This document shows positions 8,720 to 17,954 of a stretch of 64,000 nt of DNA, in pieces. The DNA is taken from positions 2,232,001-2,296,000 of the forward strand of contig NZ_CP096040.1 of assembly GCF_023935105.1 (NCBI RefSeq), written 5' to 3'. The position numbers were made by a program, and so were the translations under genes. The first letter of the stretch is position 1. Every line of letters begins with the position of its first letter. The notes beneath the pieces are model-generated. The model ran no database searches, was not told the origin of the DNA, and saw only the letters and a list, made by a program, of their open reading frames with translations. The DNA comes from Caulobacter segnis. Lineage in GTDB: Bacteria; Pseudomonadota; Alphaproteobacteria; Caulobacterales; Caulobacteraceae.

Positions 8720-9582
8720 CCGACGCCTTGACCCGCCGGACCCTGGCGGCGGGCCTGTTGTTCCTGTCCGGCGGCGCGGCCGAGCCGGCGCCACACCGTG
8801 TTGTGTCCATCGGCTCTTGCCTGGACCCGATCCTGCTGGCCCTGGCCGATCCCGGCCAGATCGCGGCGCTGAGCCATTTCGCCCGGGATCCCCTGACGTC
8901 GACGGTCACGGAGCAAGCGCGACGCTTCGCCGTCACCCACGAGGGCGCAGAGGAGGTGGTGGCGCTGGATCCTGACCTGATCCTGGCCAGCAAACGCTCG
9001 GGCCTCTACGCCCGCACCGCCCTGAAGGCGCGCGGCCTGCGGGTCGAGGAGTTCGACATGCCCAACACCGTCGAGGCCAGCCTGCAGCAGGTGCGCAAGA
9101 TCGCCGCCCTGGTCGGCCGCCCCGATCGCGGCGAGGCCCTGATCTTGCGCATGGAAACGGCCCTGGCCGCCGTCGCGCCGAAACCCGGTGAGCCGCGGCT
9201 GCGGGCGCTGGTCTATCAGTCCGGTGGACTGGCGGCCGGACCCGCGACCCTGCTGGGCGAGATGCTGGAGCGCTGCGGCTTCGAGAACGGCGCGGCGCGC
9301 TATGGCCTGCGCAAGTGGGGATCGGTGTCGCTGGAGCGGGTCCTGGCCGACCCGCCGCAGGTGCTGCTGGCCGGCGCGCGGGCCGAGGGAGCGCCCACCT
9401 GGGCCGATCGCGTCATCGACCATCCCGCGCTGGAAAGCCTGCGACCGCGCACCTTCCGAGCCGGCTTCCCCCAGAAGCTGATCTATTGCGGCGGGCCGGT
9501 GCTGATCGAGACCGCCAAGGTCCTGGCCAAGGCGCGGCGGCGGGCCGAGGCCTGGGCCCGCCAGCGCTCCTTGCGCGACTGA
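8716..9582 (+). CDS. BtuF-like periplasmic corrinoid/metal-binding protein
   Basis: A 288-residue helical-backbone metal-receptor protein. A short N-terminal signal carries an arginine pair (LTRRTLAAGLLFLSGGAA). The two lobes follow, with HRVVSIGSCLDPILLALA at the start and ALDPDLILASKRSG before the linker helix, as in BtuF and siderophore-binding relatives. The probable start is TTG at 8716, overlapping the cobO stop. The context points to corrinoid or cobalt uptake. However, no ABC permease or ATPase gene follows; the next gene is on the other strand. The protein must therefore pair with a distant BtuCD or act alone as a binding protein. The ligand is inferred. Confidence 0.8.
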   Translation: MTDALTRRTLAAGLLFLSGGAAEPAPHRVVSIGSCLDPILLALADPGQIAALSHFARDPLTSTVTEQARRFAVTHEGAEEVVALDPDLILASKRSGLYARTALKARGLRVEEFDMPNTVEASLQQVRKIAALVGRPDRGEALILRMETALAAVAPKPGEPRLRALVYQSGGLAAGPATLLGEMLERCGFENGAARYGLRKWGSVSLERVLADPPQVLLAGARAEGAPTWADRVIDHPALESLRPRTFRAGFPQKLIYCGGPVLIETAKVLAKARRRAEAWARQRSLRD

Positions 9583-9587
9583 CCGCG

Positions 9588-10640
9588 TCACGGGCGCGGC
9601 GTCGCCCGCACCTCCATCGCGTCGAAGCCGCGCCAACGATAGATGGCGAACGAGCCCAGCCAGGCGACGGCGAATATGCCGATGACGATATAGCCGAGCA
9701 GGCCCATGTGCTCGGAGATGGCGCCGGCCACGTCCCAGAGACCCCCGGTCAGGGCCAGCTTCTCGGACAGCAGGGCCAGGGTCTGGACCGTGCCGATCAC
9801 CACGGCGATGACGACGGAGATCAGGGTGATCACCAGGTTGTAGTAGAGCTTGCGCATCGGCTTGACGAAGGCCCACTCGTAGGCCCCCAGCATCATCACC
9901 CCGTCGGTGGTGTCGACCAGCGCCATGCCGGCCGCGAACAGGGCGGGGAACACCAGGACCACGGCCAGGGACAGGCCGTCCGACGCCTGACCGGCGGCCA
10001 GGCCCAGCAGGCTGACCTCGGTGGCCGTGTCGAATCCCAGGCCGAACAGGAAGCCCAGCGGGGCCATGTGCCAGCTCTTGGTGATGATCTTGAACAGCGG
10101 CCGCACCAGGCGCGAGACCAGGCCCCGGTCGGCGAGCAGCAGGTCGAGATCCTCCTCGACATAGGCGCCGGTGCGGCGCGCCTGGGTGAAGGCCTTCCAG
10201 ACTCCGCGCAGGATCACGAGGTTGATCGCGGCGATGCCGAACAGGAAGAACGCCGAGATCGACGTCGCGACCACGCCGCCGACGCCCTTGAAGGTCTCGA
10301 TCTCGGACAGCGCGCCGGCGGCCAGGGCGATCAGGATCGCGGCGATCACCACCACGGCCGAATGGCCCAGGGCGAAGAAGAAGCCGACCCCCACGGGACG
10401 CTGGCCGTCCTGCATCAGCTTGCGGGTGACGTTGTCGATCGCGGCGATGTGGTCGGCGTCCACGGCGTGACGCAGGCCGAAGCTGTAAGCCAGCAACGCC
10501 GTTCCCAGCAGCATCGGCTTGTCGTGCAGCAGCGCCAGCGCCCACAGCCACGCGCCGACATTGGCGGCGACCAGCAGGCCGTAGACACCGATCAGGCGAC
10601 CGCGCAGGGCGCCGGGTGAAATCAACTTGGGCATCTTCAT
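9588..10640 (-). CDS. NiCoT-family nickel/cobalt permease (HoxN/NixA type)
   Basis: A 350-residue inner-membrane transporter with about eight hydrophobic segments. It carries the NiCoT signature in transmembrane segment 2, YSFGLRHAVDADHIAAIDNV, and the second signature LGFLFGLGFDTATEVSLLGL. These proteins import Co2+ and/or Ni2+. A cobalamin riboswitch on the same strand lies 190 bp upstream, so cobalt for B12 synthesis is the likely role here. I chose the ATG at 10640 because the frame upstream is arginine-rich and not family-like; an ATG two codons downstream is an alternative. It converges with the cobW-N-O-btuF operon, leaving 5 bp between stops. Confidence 0.92.
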   Translation of the reverse strand: MKMPKLISPGALRGRLIGVYGLLVAANVGAWLWALALLHDKPMLLGTALLAYSFGLRHAVDADHIAAIDNVTRKLMQDGQRPVGVGFFFALGHSAVVVIAAILIALAAGALSEIETFKGVGGVVATSISAFFLFGIAAINLVILRGVWKAFTQARRTGAYVEEDLDLLLADRGLVSRLVRPLFKIITKSWHMAPLGFLFGLGFDTATEVSLLGLAAGQASDGLSLAVVLVFPALFAAGMALVDTTDGVMMLGAYEWAFVKPMRKLYYNLVITLISVVIAVVIGTVQTLALLSEKLALTGGLWDVAGAISEHMGLLGYIVIGIFAVAWLGSFAIYRWRGFDAMEVRATPRP

Positions 10641-10827
10641 CCCCGTCAGCGCCTGGGCGACATGACGAGGGGCCTCCACCGCGCGGACGCGCGATGGCCG
10701 ACACCGGCGGCGTGGGCGCTGGACGGCGCGCGCCGGACGTCGGAGCGGCCCTTCGCCGCTCGTTCGTCGCTCAGACGGAACACCGTGCCGCGGCCATCCC
10801 CTGGGCCAGGGCAAGAGCGACCCGACG

Positions 10828-11012
10828 CCGGCAGGTCTCCTGGCTCGCGGGTCGTCGCGCTTCGCACGCCTTCCCAGGCCTCGAAGAGGCCCAGTGGCTG
10901 GCCCTGTGGGGCCGAGTGCGTCGCGCTATCCGCTTACAGTTGCAGGGACAGCCGCGGATTTGGAGGCCAGGCCTCCGCACCGCATTCCCGATTAAGCTCC
11001 TTTCGGAGCACC
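10828..11012 (-). ncRNA. Cobalamin riboswitch upstream of the cobalt permease
   Basis: Read on the minus strand, the stretch shows GGTGCTCCGAAAGGAGCTTA, then CGGGAATGCGGTGCGG, CCGCGGCTGTCCCTGCAACT, the GCCACTGGG / CTGGGAAGGC arms and the closing GAGCCAGGAGACCTGCCGGC. These are the conserved parts of the cobalamin riboswitch in the right order. The downstream gene is the NiCoT permease at 9588-10640. The ~187 bp between switch and start codon hold no other gene and presumably contain the expression platform. The rest of the 10641-11084 gap shows nothing else that I recognise. Confidence 0.92.
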
Positions 11013-11084
11013 GGCGCGATCACGGCGATGGAAGCTCCACCGCCGATAACGGCAGTAGGCCAAAAGCCGCCGGGCGCCAAGGTT

Positions 11085-11978
11085 TCACCCGCCTTTGCCG
11101 CGACCAGGCCTGGGCTCGGCGTCCGCTCGTGTCACGGGCAAGCGCAGGAACACCTGTCCGGCTGGGGTGGGGTCGGGCAGGGCGCCGGCGCGGATGTTCA
11201 CCTGCAGGGACGGCAGGATCAGGGTCGGGGCCGACAGGGTGGCGTCTCGCGCCGTCCGCATGGCGACGAAGGCGTCCTCGTCCAGACCATCCCGCACATG
11301 GATGTTACGGGCGCGCTCGTCGGCGACGGTCGTCTCCCACCGATGATCCGAACGGCCTTCGGGAAGATAGTCGTGCCCGACGAAGATGCGGGTCTCCGGC
11401 GGCAGGGATAGCACCTTGCGGATCGACCGATACAGGGTCCGCGCGTCGCCGCCCGGAAAATCGGCGCGGGCGGTTCCATAGTCGGGCATGAAGAGCGTGT
11501 CGCCCACGAAGGCCGCGTCGCCGATCGTGTAGGTCATGCAGGCGGGGGTGTGCCCAGGCGTATGCATCGCGCCGATCGTCAAGGCGCCGAGGGTCAGGAC
11601 GTCGCCTTCGTTGATCAGCACGTCGAAGACAGAGCCGTCGTCGGAGACGTCGGCCTCGAACACGGGGATGAAGGTCTTCTGCACCTCGATGATCCGGGCG
11701 CCGATCACCACCTTGGCGCCGGTCTCGTGGCGGATGTAGTCGGCGGCCGACAGGTGGTCGGCGTGGGCGTGGGTCTCCAGCACATAGGCCAGCTTCAGAC
11801 CTCGCGCCCGAATAGCCTCCAGCAGGGTGTCGGCTGAACGGGTCGAGAGCTTGCCGGCCTTGGGCTCGAAATCCAGCACGGGATCGATGATCGCGGCCCA
11901 GTGGGTGGCCGGATCGGCGACGATGTAGCTGGCGGTGAAGGTGGCGGGATCGAAAAACGCTTGAACGTCGGGTCGCAT
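11085..11978 (-). CDS. blh: Blh-type persulfide dioxygenase (metallo-beta-lactamase fold)
   Basis: A 297-residue MBL-fold hydrolase with the metal-binding HAHADH motif (H70, H72, D74, H75) and later ligands in MHTPGHTPACM, VGDTLF and FVGHDYLPEGR. It matches the ETHE1/Blh persulfide dioxygenases, which oxidise glutathione persulfide to sulfite using one Fe2+. It is divergent from a BigR-like regulator across a 65-bp gap that holds a tandem operator, the known blh-bigR arrangement in alphaproteobacteria. Sulfite made here could be exported by the nearby TauE protein. The role is in hydrogen sulfide/persulfide detoxification in the cytoplasm. The gene name follows the bigR-blh context. Confidence 0.87.
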   Translation of the reverse strand: MRPDVQAFFDPATFTASYIVADPATHWAAIIDPVLDFEPKAGKLSTRSADTLLEAIRARGLKLAYVLETHAHADHLSAADYIRHETGAKVVIGARIIEVQKTFIPVFEADVSDDGSVFDVLINEGDVLTLGALTIGAMHTPGHTPACMTYTIGDAAFVGDTLFMPDYGTARADFPGGDARTLYRSIRKVLSLPPETRIFVGHDYLPEGRSDHRWETTVADERARNIHVRDGLDEDAFVAMRTARDATLSAPTLILPSLQVNIRAGALPDPTPAGQVFLRLPVTRADAEPRPGRGKGG

Positions 11979-12011
11979 GGCCGGAGCCTCCGATGGGCGA
12001 GATCCTTTATA

Positions 12012-12040
12012 TTAGATCTTGCTAAATTAGATCAAGCTAA
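12012..12040. promoter_or_regulatory. Tandem BigR/SqrR-type operator in the blh-bigR gap
   Basis: Two adjacent inverted repeats of the form TTAG-N6-CTAA lie at 12012-12025 and 12027-12040, with a 15-bp period, in an AT-rich island unlike the surrounding DNA. The first ends four bases before the second begins its own core, and the second ends three bases before the regulator ATG. The position between divergent blh and bigR, plus the AT-rich palindrome, fits a binding site for the ArsR-type repressor encoded next to it. The half-site sequence is read directly; binding is inferred. Confidence 0.7.
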
Positions 12041-12043
12041 TAT

Positions 12044-12412
12044 ATGGCGTTCATGTTCGATCTCTCGCGTTTCGATGTCAGCCAGTTCGAGGCCAGCGCC
12101 GCGCAGGCCGCCAAGCTCCTGCGCGCCTTGGCCAACGAGCGGCGGCTGATGATCCTGTGCCAGCTCGCCGATGGCGAACGGACGGTGGGGCAGATCCAGC
12201 CCCTGGTCGGCCTTTCGCAGTCGGCGCTCTCGCAGCACCTGGCGGTGCTGCGGGACGAGGGCGTCGTGGCCTCGCGCCGCGAAGCCACGAGCGTCTGGTA
12301 CCGGATCGCCGATCCCGCCGCCCTCAAGGTGGTCGGCACGCTCGCGGAGATCTTTTGCCCTCCAGCGGAGAACGCCGCCCATGACCGAGATTCTGCATCC
12401 TCTGACGCCTGA
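12044..12412 (+). CDS. bigR: BigR/SqrR-like ArsR-family persulfide-sensing repressor
   Basis: A 122-residue winged-helix regulator with the ArsR core NERRLMILCQLADGE and the recognition helix LSQSALSQHLAVLRDEGVV. Two cysteines, C39 (MILC) and C105 (EIFC), are 66 residues apart. This is the same spacing as the redox-active pair of BigR (C42/C108) and SqrR (C41/C107). Those proteins form a disulfide or polysulfide bridge when they meet persulfides and then leave the DNA. The ATG at 12044 lies immediately after the operator with no Shine-Dalgarno sequence, so the mRNA may be leaderless or start at the ATG at 12053. Its 3' end overlaps the rhodanese gene by 32 bp. Confidence 0.88.
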   Translation: MAFMFDLSRFDVSQFEASAAQAAKLLRALANERRLMILCQLADGERTVGQIQPLVGLSQSALSQHLAVLRDEGVVASRREATSVWYRIADPAALKVVGTLAEIFCPPAENAAHDRDSASSDA

Positions 12413-12914
12413 AGAGGCCGCCCGGCGCCTGGCCGAAGGCCGCGCCGTTCTGATCGATATCCGCGAGCCCGACGAGTTCGCCAGGCGTCGTGCGAAGGGG
12501 GCGTTGTCGCGCCCGCTGTCCACCCTGGACGCCAGGGGCCTGGGGCTGCCCGATGCGCGCGAGGTGATCTTCACCTGCCGGTCGGGCATGCGCACCGGCG
12601 CCAATGGCGAACGGCTCGTGGCCGCCTGCGGGCGTCCGGCTTACGTGGTGAAAGGCGGCCTCGACGCCTGGGACGGCGTTGGCCTGCCGGTCGAGATCGA
12701 TGACAAGGCGCCGCTGGAAATGATGCGCCAAGTCCAGATCGCCGCCGGGTTGCTGGTACTGGCGGGCGTGATCCTGGGGCTGACGGTCTCGCCCTGGTTT
12801 CTGGGCTTGGCCGGGTTCGTCGGCGCGGGCTTGACCTTCGCGGGGGCCACCGGCTTCTGCGGCATGGCGCGGCTGCTGGCCCTGGCGCCCTGGAACCGTC
12901 CGGCGGCGGCGTGA
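12381..12914 (+). CDS. Rhodanese with C-terminal membrane anchor (YgaP-like, DUF2892)
   Basis: A 177-residue protein with an N-terminal single rhodanese domain and active-site loop CRSGMRT (catalytic C66). A DUF2892-type hydrophobic hairpin follows at about residues 115-170, placing it in the inner membrane like YgaP. Rhodaneses carry persulfide sulfur on the active cysteine and pass it to thiols or cyanide. The start lies inside the end of bigR (32-bp overlap), and the TauE-type exporter starts 4 bp after its stop. The gene is therefore part of the bigR sulfur operon and probably controlled by it. Confidence 0.88.
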   Translation: MTEILHPLTPEEAARRLAEGRAVLIDIREPDEFARRRAKGALSRPLSTLDARGLGLPDAREVIFTCRSGMRTGANGERLVAACGRPAYVVKGGLDAWDGVGLPVEIDDKAPLEMMRQVQIAAGLLVLAGVILGLTVSPWFLGLAGFVGAGLTFAGATGFCGMARLLALAPWNRPAAA

Positions 12915-12918
12915 AGCC

Positions 12919-13695
12919 ATGGACGCCAGCCTTCTCGCGGCCGTCCTGAGCGGGGCGATCGTGGCGCTGCTGCTGACGCTGTTCGGTGGCGGCGGCTCGG
13001 TGCTTGCCACGCCCTTGCTGCTCTATCTCGTCGGGGTTCGGGACCCGCACGTGGCGATCGGGACCTCGGCCGCCGCCGTGGCGGTGAACGCCGCCGTCGG
13101 CCTAGCCGCCCAGGCTCGGGCCGGCCGCGTCAAGTGGCCCTGCGCCCTGACCTTCGGCGCGCCGGGCCTGCTGGGTTCGCTGGCCGGCGCGCACCTGGCC
13201 AAGGCCGTGCCCGGAAATCACCTGCTGGCCGCGTTCGCCCTGGCCATGGCGGCGGTCGGCCTGTCGATGTTTCGCGCACCAGGCTCGCCGGGCGACCCGG
13301 ATGTCCATATCGATCCGGACAAAGCCCTGCGGCTGGTTCCCGTTGGGACCGCCACGGGCCTGGCGGCGGGCTTCTTCGGGATCGGCGGCGGGTTCCTGAT
13401 CGCGCCGGGCCTGATGGCGGCCACGGGCATGACGCTCGCGAACGCGACGGCCTCGTCGCTGGTGTCGGTCACGCTGTTCGGCGCGGCGACCAGCGTCAGC
13501 TACGCGGCGTCGGGACTCGTGGACGGGCCGCTGTTCCTGGCCCTGATCCTGGGCGGTGGCGTGGGCGTATTGGCGGGCGCGCGCCTGGCGCCGCGTCTGG
13601 CGTCGCGCGCCTTGCTGGCGCGTCGGCTCTTCGCCGCCATGATCGTCGCGACGGCCGTCTATGTGCTCTGGCGCGCGACGGCGGGCCAAGCGTGA
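12919..13695 (+). CDS. TauE/SafE-family sulfite/sulfonate exporter
   Basis: A 258-residue inner-membrane protein made of two homologous halves, each with about four transmembrane segments. The conserved turns are FGGGGSVLATPLLLYLVGV in the first half and AGFFGIGGGFLIAPGLMAAT in the second, both typical of the TauE/SafE (DUF81) family. Family members move sulfite or organosulfonates out of the cell. Placement after bigR and the rhodanese and opposite Blh, which makes sulfite, supports sulfite export in this case. It starts 4 bp after the rhodanese stop. Confidence 0.87.
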   Translation: MDASLLAAVLSGAIVALLLTLFGGGGSVLATPLLLYLVGVRDPHVAIGTSAAAVAVNAAVGLAAQARAGRVKWPCALTFGAPGLLGSLAGAHLAKAVPGNHLLAAFALAMAAVGLSMFRAPGSPGDPDVHIDPDKALRLVPVGTATGLAAGFFGIGGGFLIAPGLMAATGMTLANATASSLVSVTLFGAATSVSYAASGLVDGPLFLALILGGGVGVLAGARLAPRLASRALLARRLFAAMIVATAVYVLWRATAGQA

Positions 13696-13718
13696 CGCCC
13701 TCGCGCGAACGGGCCGGA

Positions 13719-13771
13719 GGCTTAGGCTAGAAACCGTCTCCTGCGATCGTCTCGCAGGAGGCGCCTAAGCC
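13719..13771. other. Nested perfect hairpin between tauE-like and cytochrome c genes
   Basis: Two perfect 9-bp stems are nested. The outer stem is GGCTTAGGC (13719-13727) with GCCTAAGCC (13763-13771). The inner stem is CTCCTGCGA (13738-13746) with TCGCAGGAG (13752-13760). There is no T tract on either side, so it is not a canonical rho-independent terminator. It lies 24 bp after the TauE-type gene and about 97 bp before the cytochrome c start. It could be a terminator variant, a processing site or a dyad bound by a protein. Confidence 0.5.
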
Positions 13772-13867
13772 TTGCCTGGGGCGGAGTTTGCTTTCAAGCT
13801 CCCCGCATCTGGCCTTGTTGCGGAAGCAGCGTCGAGCGTCCGCCCGAGACCGCCAGGAGGCCCTCTC

Positions 13868-15157
13868 GTGCTGAAACGTATCCTCGTCGGGTTCCTGGCT
13901 CTGGCGGTCGTGGGGCTGGTTGGCTTCGGCGTCTTCGCTTGGCGCCCGTCGATCGGCAAGATCGCGCCGCCTGCGCCGACCAGCTTCTCCCTGGACATGG
14001 TCGCGCGAGGCGAGGTGCTCGCGGGGGCGGGGTATTGCTCGACCTGTCACACCACCAAGGGCGGGCAGCCATTCGCCGGCGGCTACCCGATGAAGACCAG
14101 TTTCGGTGTGATCTACTCGACCAACATCACGCCCGACCCCAAGACGGGGATCGGCGCCTGGTCGGAAGCGGCGTTCAGTCGGGCGCTGCGCGAGGGCGTC
14201 GGCCGCGACGGTTCGCACCTCTTCCCGGCCTTGCCCTATGATCACTTCACCAAGCTGTCGGACGCCGACGTCTCGGCCCTCTACGCCTACATGATGACGC
14301 GGCCGGCCGTCGTCGCGCCGGCCAAGCGCAACGGCATTCCCTTCCCGCTGAACATTCGCGCCTTGCAGGCCGGCTGGAAGCTTCTGTTCTTCAAGCCGGG
14401 GCGCTTCGAGCCCGACAAGACCAAGAGCCCGGAATGGAACCGCGGCGCCTACCTGGCCGAAGGCCTTAGCCACTGCGGCGCCTGTCATACGCCGCGCAAC
14501 GCCCTTGGGGCCGAGAAGCGCGACAAGGCCTTCGCCGGGGCCGCGATCGACAATTGGATCGCGCCGCCGCTGACCGCCGCCAATCCTTCGCCCGCGCCCT
14601 GGGACCGGGCCGAGCTGATCGCCTATCTGCGGACTGGCGTCAGCCGCTATCACGGTGTCGCCGCCGGTCCGATGGCGCCCGTGGTGCACGATGGCCTGGT
14701 CAAGTTGCCCGACGCCGACATTCAGGCCCTGGCGGTCTATTTCGCCGATCTAGACGCCGCCGCGGGCAGGTCGGGGGCCTTGGCTCCGGCCTTGCAACGG
14801 GCCGCCGCCGCCGATCGCCTGAACGTCGGGCCGCAGAACGACCCGTCCGCGCGCCTCTACACGGCCGCCTGCGCTTCTTGCCACTATAACGGCGTCGGCC
14901 AGCCCAACCCGCTGCGGCCCGATCTGGCGCTGAACAGCGCCGTCAATCTGGACGACCCGACCAATCTGATCCGGGTGGTGCTGTACGGCGTCAGCGCCCG
15001 TGATGGCGCGCCGGGGGTGGTGATGCCCGGCTTCAGCCGCTTCAGCGACGCCGACGTCGCCAAGCTGGCGGCCTATCTGCGCGCCACGCGCACCGACAAG
15101 CCTGCCTGGCCGGACCTCGACAAGAAGGTCGCGGCGATCCGCGCGCAGGAGAAGTGA
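13868..15157 (+). CDS. Membrane-anchored triheme cytochrome c, electron acceptor subunit
   Basis: A 429-residue protein with an N-terminal membrane anchor ([20 protein letters not shown]) and three c-type heme sites: CSTCH near residue 57, CGACH near 202 and CASCH near 335. This matches the cytochrome subunit of membrane-bound alcohol, aldehyde and isoquinoline-type dehydrogenases, which passes electrons to the respiratory chain from the periplasm. I use the GTG at 13868 because AGGAGG lies 7 bp upstream (13855-13860) and the signal anchor begins there. It is followed at 7 bp by a 2Fe-2S subunit and then a molybdopterin subunit, making a three-part oxidoreductase. Confidence 0.88.
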   Translation: MLKRILVGFLALAVVGLVGFGVFAWRPSIGKIAPPAPTSFSLDMVARGEVLAGAGYCSTCHTTKGGQPFAGGYPMKTSFGVIYSTNITPDPKTGIGAWSEAAFSRALREGVGRDGSHLFPALPYDHFTKLSDADVSALYAYMMTRPAVVAPAKRNGIPFPLNIRALQAGWKLLFFKPGRFEPDKTKSPEWNRGAYLAEGLSHCGACHTPRNALGAEKRDKAFAGAAIDNWIAPPLTAANPSPAPWDRAELIAYLRTGVSRYHGVAAGPMAPVVHDGLVKLPDADIQALAVYFADLDAAAGRSGALAPALQRAAAADRLNVGPQNDPSARLYTAACASCHYNGVGQPNPLRPDLALNSAVNLDDPTNLIRVVLYGVSARDGAPGVVMPGFSRFSDADVAKLAAYLRATRTDKPAWPDLDKKVAAIRAQEK

Positions 15158-15164
15158 GCCAGCC

Positions 15165-15629
15165 ATGACCCAGTTCACGATCAACGGCAAAGCTGTCTCC
15201 ATAGACGCCGACGAGGATACGCCCCTGCTGTGGGTGATCCGCGACGACATCGGCCTGACCGGCACCAAGTTCGGCTGCGGGATCGGCATGTGCGGCGCCT
15301 GCACGGTCCATGTCGGCGGGCGAGCGACACGCTCGTGCATCACCCCGCTCAGCGCCGTCGACGGGGCCGAGGTGACGACGATCGAGGGGCTGGACCCGGC
15401 CGGCCAACACCCGGTGCAGCAAGCGTGGCTGGAGCTCCAGACCCCGCAATGCGGCTACTGCCAGTCCGGTCAGATCATGCAGGCCGCCGCCATGCTGAAG
15501 GACTTTCCCAAGCCTTCGGACCAGGACATCGACGCCACCATGAGCGGCAATCTATGCCGCTGCATGACCTATGCCCGTATCCGCGCGGCCATCAAGCAGG
15601 CCGCCGCCGCGATGGAGGTGAAGTCGTGA
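15165..15629 (+). CDS. 2Fe-2S subunit of xanthine-dehydrogenase-family oxidoreductase (IorA/CoxS-like)
   Basis: A 154-residue ferredoxin-like subunit. The N-terminal plant-type 2Fe-2S site is CGIGMCGAC with a later TRSC cysteine. The C-terminal four-helix 2Fe-2S domain has [10 protein letters not shown] and GNLCRCMTY. It relays electrons from the molybdenum centre to the cytochrome subunit. Length and cysteine pattern match IorA of isoquinoline 1-oxidoreductase and the small subunit of membrane aldehyde dehydrogenases. The stop overlaps the GTG start of the molybdopterin subunit (GTGA). Confidence 0.92.
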   Translation: MTQFTINGKAVSIDADEDTPLLWVIRDDIGLTGTKFGCGIGMCGACTVHVGGRATRSCITPLSAVDGAEVTTIEGLDPAGQHPVQQAWLELQTPQCGYCQSGQIMQAAAMLKDFPKPSDQDIDATMSGNLCRCMTYARIRAAIKQAAAAMEVKS

Positions 15630-17932
15630 GCCGGCTGCTTCCCAAGGGCGAGCTGGGCGTTCTGTCGCGCCGCAACTTCCTGATCGCGTCGACGGGCGCG
15701 GGACTGGCCTTCGGCTTCTCGGCGCTGGTCGAGGCGGCGATGGATCCAGCCGTTCCCGGCGGCGCGCCGGCGGCCAAGGCCGGGCCGCAGTTCGAGCCCA
15801 CCCTGTGGTTCGCCATCGATGGCGATGGCATCGTCACCGTCAACATCATCCGCGCCGAGATGGGCCAGCACGTGGGCACGGCGCTGGCCCGCATTCTCGC
15901 CGACGAACTGGACGTAGCCTGGGACAAGGTGCGCATCGTCCATGTCGACACCGATCCCAAGTGGGGGCTGATGGTCACCGGCGGCAGCTGGTCGGTGTGG
16001 CAGACCTTCCCGATCTTCAGCCAAGCCGGCGCGGCCGGGCGCATCGCGCTGGTCGAGGCCGGGGCCAAGCTGCTGAACGTCTCGCCAGCTGGCGGGACGG
16101 CGCGCGGCGGCATTGTCCATGTCGGCGGCAAGTCGATCTCCTATGGCGATATCGTCAAGCGCGGCGGCGTCGCGCGGACGTTCACGCCCGAGGAACTAGC
16201 CAAGCTGCCGATCAAGCCGGCGGGTGAGCGCAAGCTGATCGGCAAGCCCGGCAAGGCCCTGGACATCGTCGCCAAGACCAACGGCACGGCGGTCTATGGC
16301 ATCGACGCCAAGGTTCCGGGCATGGTGTTCGCTCGGCCCAAGCTGCCGCCCACGCGCCATGGGGCCAAGGTGCTGTCGGTCGACGATGGCGCGGCCAAGG
16401 CGATCAAGGGCTATCTGCGCTGCCTGGTGATCGAGGACCCTTCCGACACCGTGCCTGGCTGGGTTCTGGTGATCGCGCAAAGCTATCCGGCCGCGCTGCG
16501 CGCTTCGGAAAAGGTCAAGGTGAAGTGGACCGCGGGGCCGGGCGCGACCGTGTCCGAAAAGGACCTGCAGGACCACGCCGCCAGCCTGATCGCCAAGCCC
16601 GATGGCGGCGCGCTGCTGGAGAACAAGACCGCCGACACCGCTCCGGCCTTCAAGGCCGCCAAGTCGGTGCTGGAGCAGACCTATACCGCCGCCACTGTGC
16701 TCCACTTCCAGCTCGAACCGCTGAACGCCCTGGCCTTCGAGAAGGACGGGGTGATGGAGATCCATACCGGCAACCAGTGGCAGAGTCTGATCCTGCCGAC
16801 CCTGGCCAAGGCGCTGGCTCGGCCTGAGAACCATATCGTCATGCGCACCTACATGCTGGGCGGCGGTTTCGGGCGGCGGCTGAACGGCGACTACGCCGTA
16901 CCGGCGGCCCTGGCGGCCAAGGCGTTGGGGCAGCCGGTGAAGCTGATCCTGACGCGCGAGGACGACGTGCGCTTCGACTCGGTGCGGTCGCCTTCGGTCC
17001 AGACGGTGCGCATGGCCTTCGATGGCGCGGGCGCCATCCTGGCCCATGAGCACCACGCCGCCGCCGGCTGGCCGACCCTGGCCAACGCGCCGGCTCTGAT
17101 GCCCAAGGGCAAGAATGGCGTGGCCTATGACCCGTTCGCCATCTCGGGGGCCGATCATTGGTACGAGGTCGGCGCCCACAAGGTGCGGGCCATCAACAAC
17201 GACCTGGCCAACGAGACCTTCCGTCCTGGCTGGCTGCGATCGGTCGGACCAGGGTGGACCAACTGGGCGGGCGAGAGCTTCATCGACGAGGCGGCTCACC
17301 ACCTGAAGACCGACCCGGTCGCGCTGCGCCTGAAGCTGCTGACGGGCGCGGGCGCCAATGCCGGGAGCGACGCCAGCACGAAGGGCGGCGCCAAGCGCCA
17401 GGCCGAGGTGGTGCGTCGCGCGGCCGAAGCCGCCGGCTGGGGGCAGGCCCTGCCGAAGGACACCGGCCTGGGGCTGGCCACCAGCTTTGGTCAGGAACGC
17501 GACATGCCCACCTGGGTGGCGTGCGTGGCGCGTGTCCATGTGGATCGCGCCAGCGGCGTGGTCACGGTGCAGAAGCTGACGGTGGTCACCGACGCCGGAA
17601 CCATCGTCGACCCCGATGGGGCGCGCGCCCAGACCGAAGGCGCGACCCTGTGGGGCCTGAGCATGGCCCTGCACGAGGGAACCGAGTTCGTGAACGGCGA
17701 GGTCAAGGACCTGAACCTCGACACCTATACGCCGCTACGGATCTCCGACACGCCGGAGCTGGACATCCAGTTCGTCGACAGCATCGAGGTTCCCGTGGGC
17801 CTGGGCGAGCCTGCGACGACCGTGGTGGCGCCGGCCGTCGCCAACGCGATCTTCCGCGCCGTCGGCGTGCGCCTGCGGCACATCCCGATCACCCCGGCCG
17901 ACGTGCTGCGGGCGTTGTCGGCGAAGACCTGA
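15626..17932 (+). CDS. Molybdopterin-binding subunit, isoquinoline/aldehyde oxidoreductase type (IorB-like)
   Basis: A 768-residue large subunit with a twin-arginine signal near the N-terminus ([20 protein letters not shown]), so it is exported folded with its cofactor. Cofactor-binding stretches include [41 protein letters not shown] and the C-terminal [20 protein letters not shown]. This layout (Tat signal, no FAD subunit, partner cytochrome c) is typical of periplasmic IorB/AorB-type enzymes that hydroxylate N-heterocycles or oxidise aldehydes. The substrate cannot be read from sequence. The GTG at 15626 overlaps the 2Fe-2S gene stop. Confidence 0.9.
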   Translation: MSRLLPKGELGVLSRRNFLIASTGAGLAFGFSALVEAAMDPAVPGGAPAAKAGPQFEPTLWFAIDGDGIVTVNIIRAEMGQHVGTALARILADELDVAWDKVRIVHVDTDPKWGLMVTGGSWSVWQTFPIFSQAGAAGRIALVEAGAKLLNVSPAGGTARGGIVHVGGKSISYGDIVKRGGVARTFTPEELAKLPIKPAGERKLIGKPGKALDIVAKTNGTAVYGIDAKVPGMVFARPKLPPTRHGAKVLSVDDGAAKAIKGYLRCLVIEDPSDTVPGWVLVIAQSYPAALRASEKVKVKWTAGPGATVSEKDLQDHAASLIAKPDGGALLENKTADTAPAFKAAKSVLEQTYTAATVLHFQLEPLNALAFEKDGVMEIHTGNQWQSLILPTLAKALARPENHIVMRTYMLGGGFGRRLNGDYAVPAALAAKALGQPVKLILTREDDVRFDSVRSPSVQTVRMAFDGAGAILAHEHHAAAGWPTLANAPALMPKGKNGVAYDPFAISGADHWYEVGAHKVRAINNDLANETFRPGWLRSVGPGWTNWAGESFIDEAAHHLKTDPVALRLKLLTGAGANAGSDASTKGGAKRQAEVVRRAAEAAGWGQALPKDTGLGLATSFGQERDMPTWVACVARVHVDRASGVVTVQKLTVVTDAGTIVDPDGARAQTEGATLWGLSMALHEGTEFVNGEVKDLNLDTYTPLRISDTPELDIQFVDSIEVPVGLGEPATTVVAPAVANAIFRAVGVRLRHIPITPADVLRALSAKT

Positions 17933-17954
17933 CGGCGCCGCGCGCCGACGGCGA

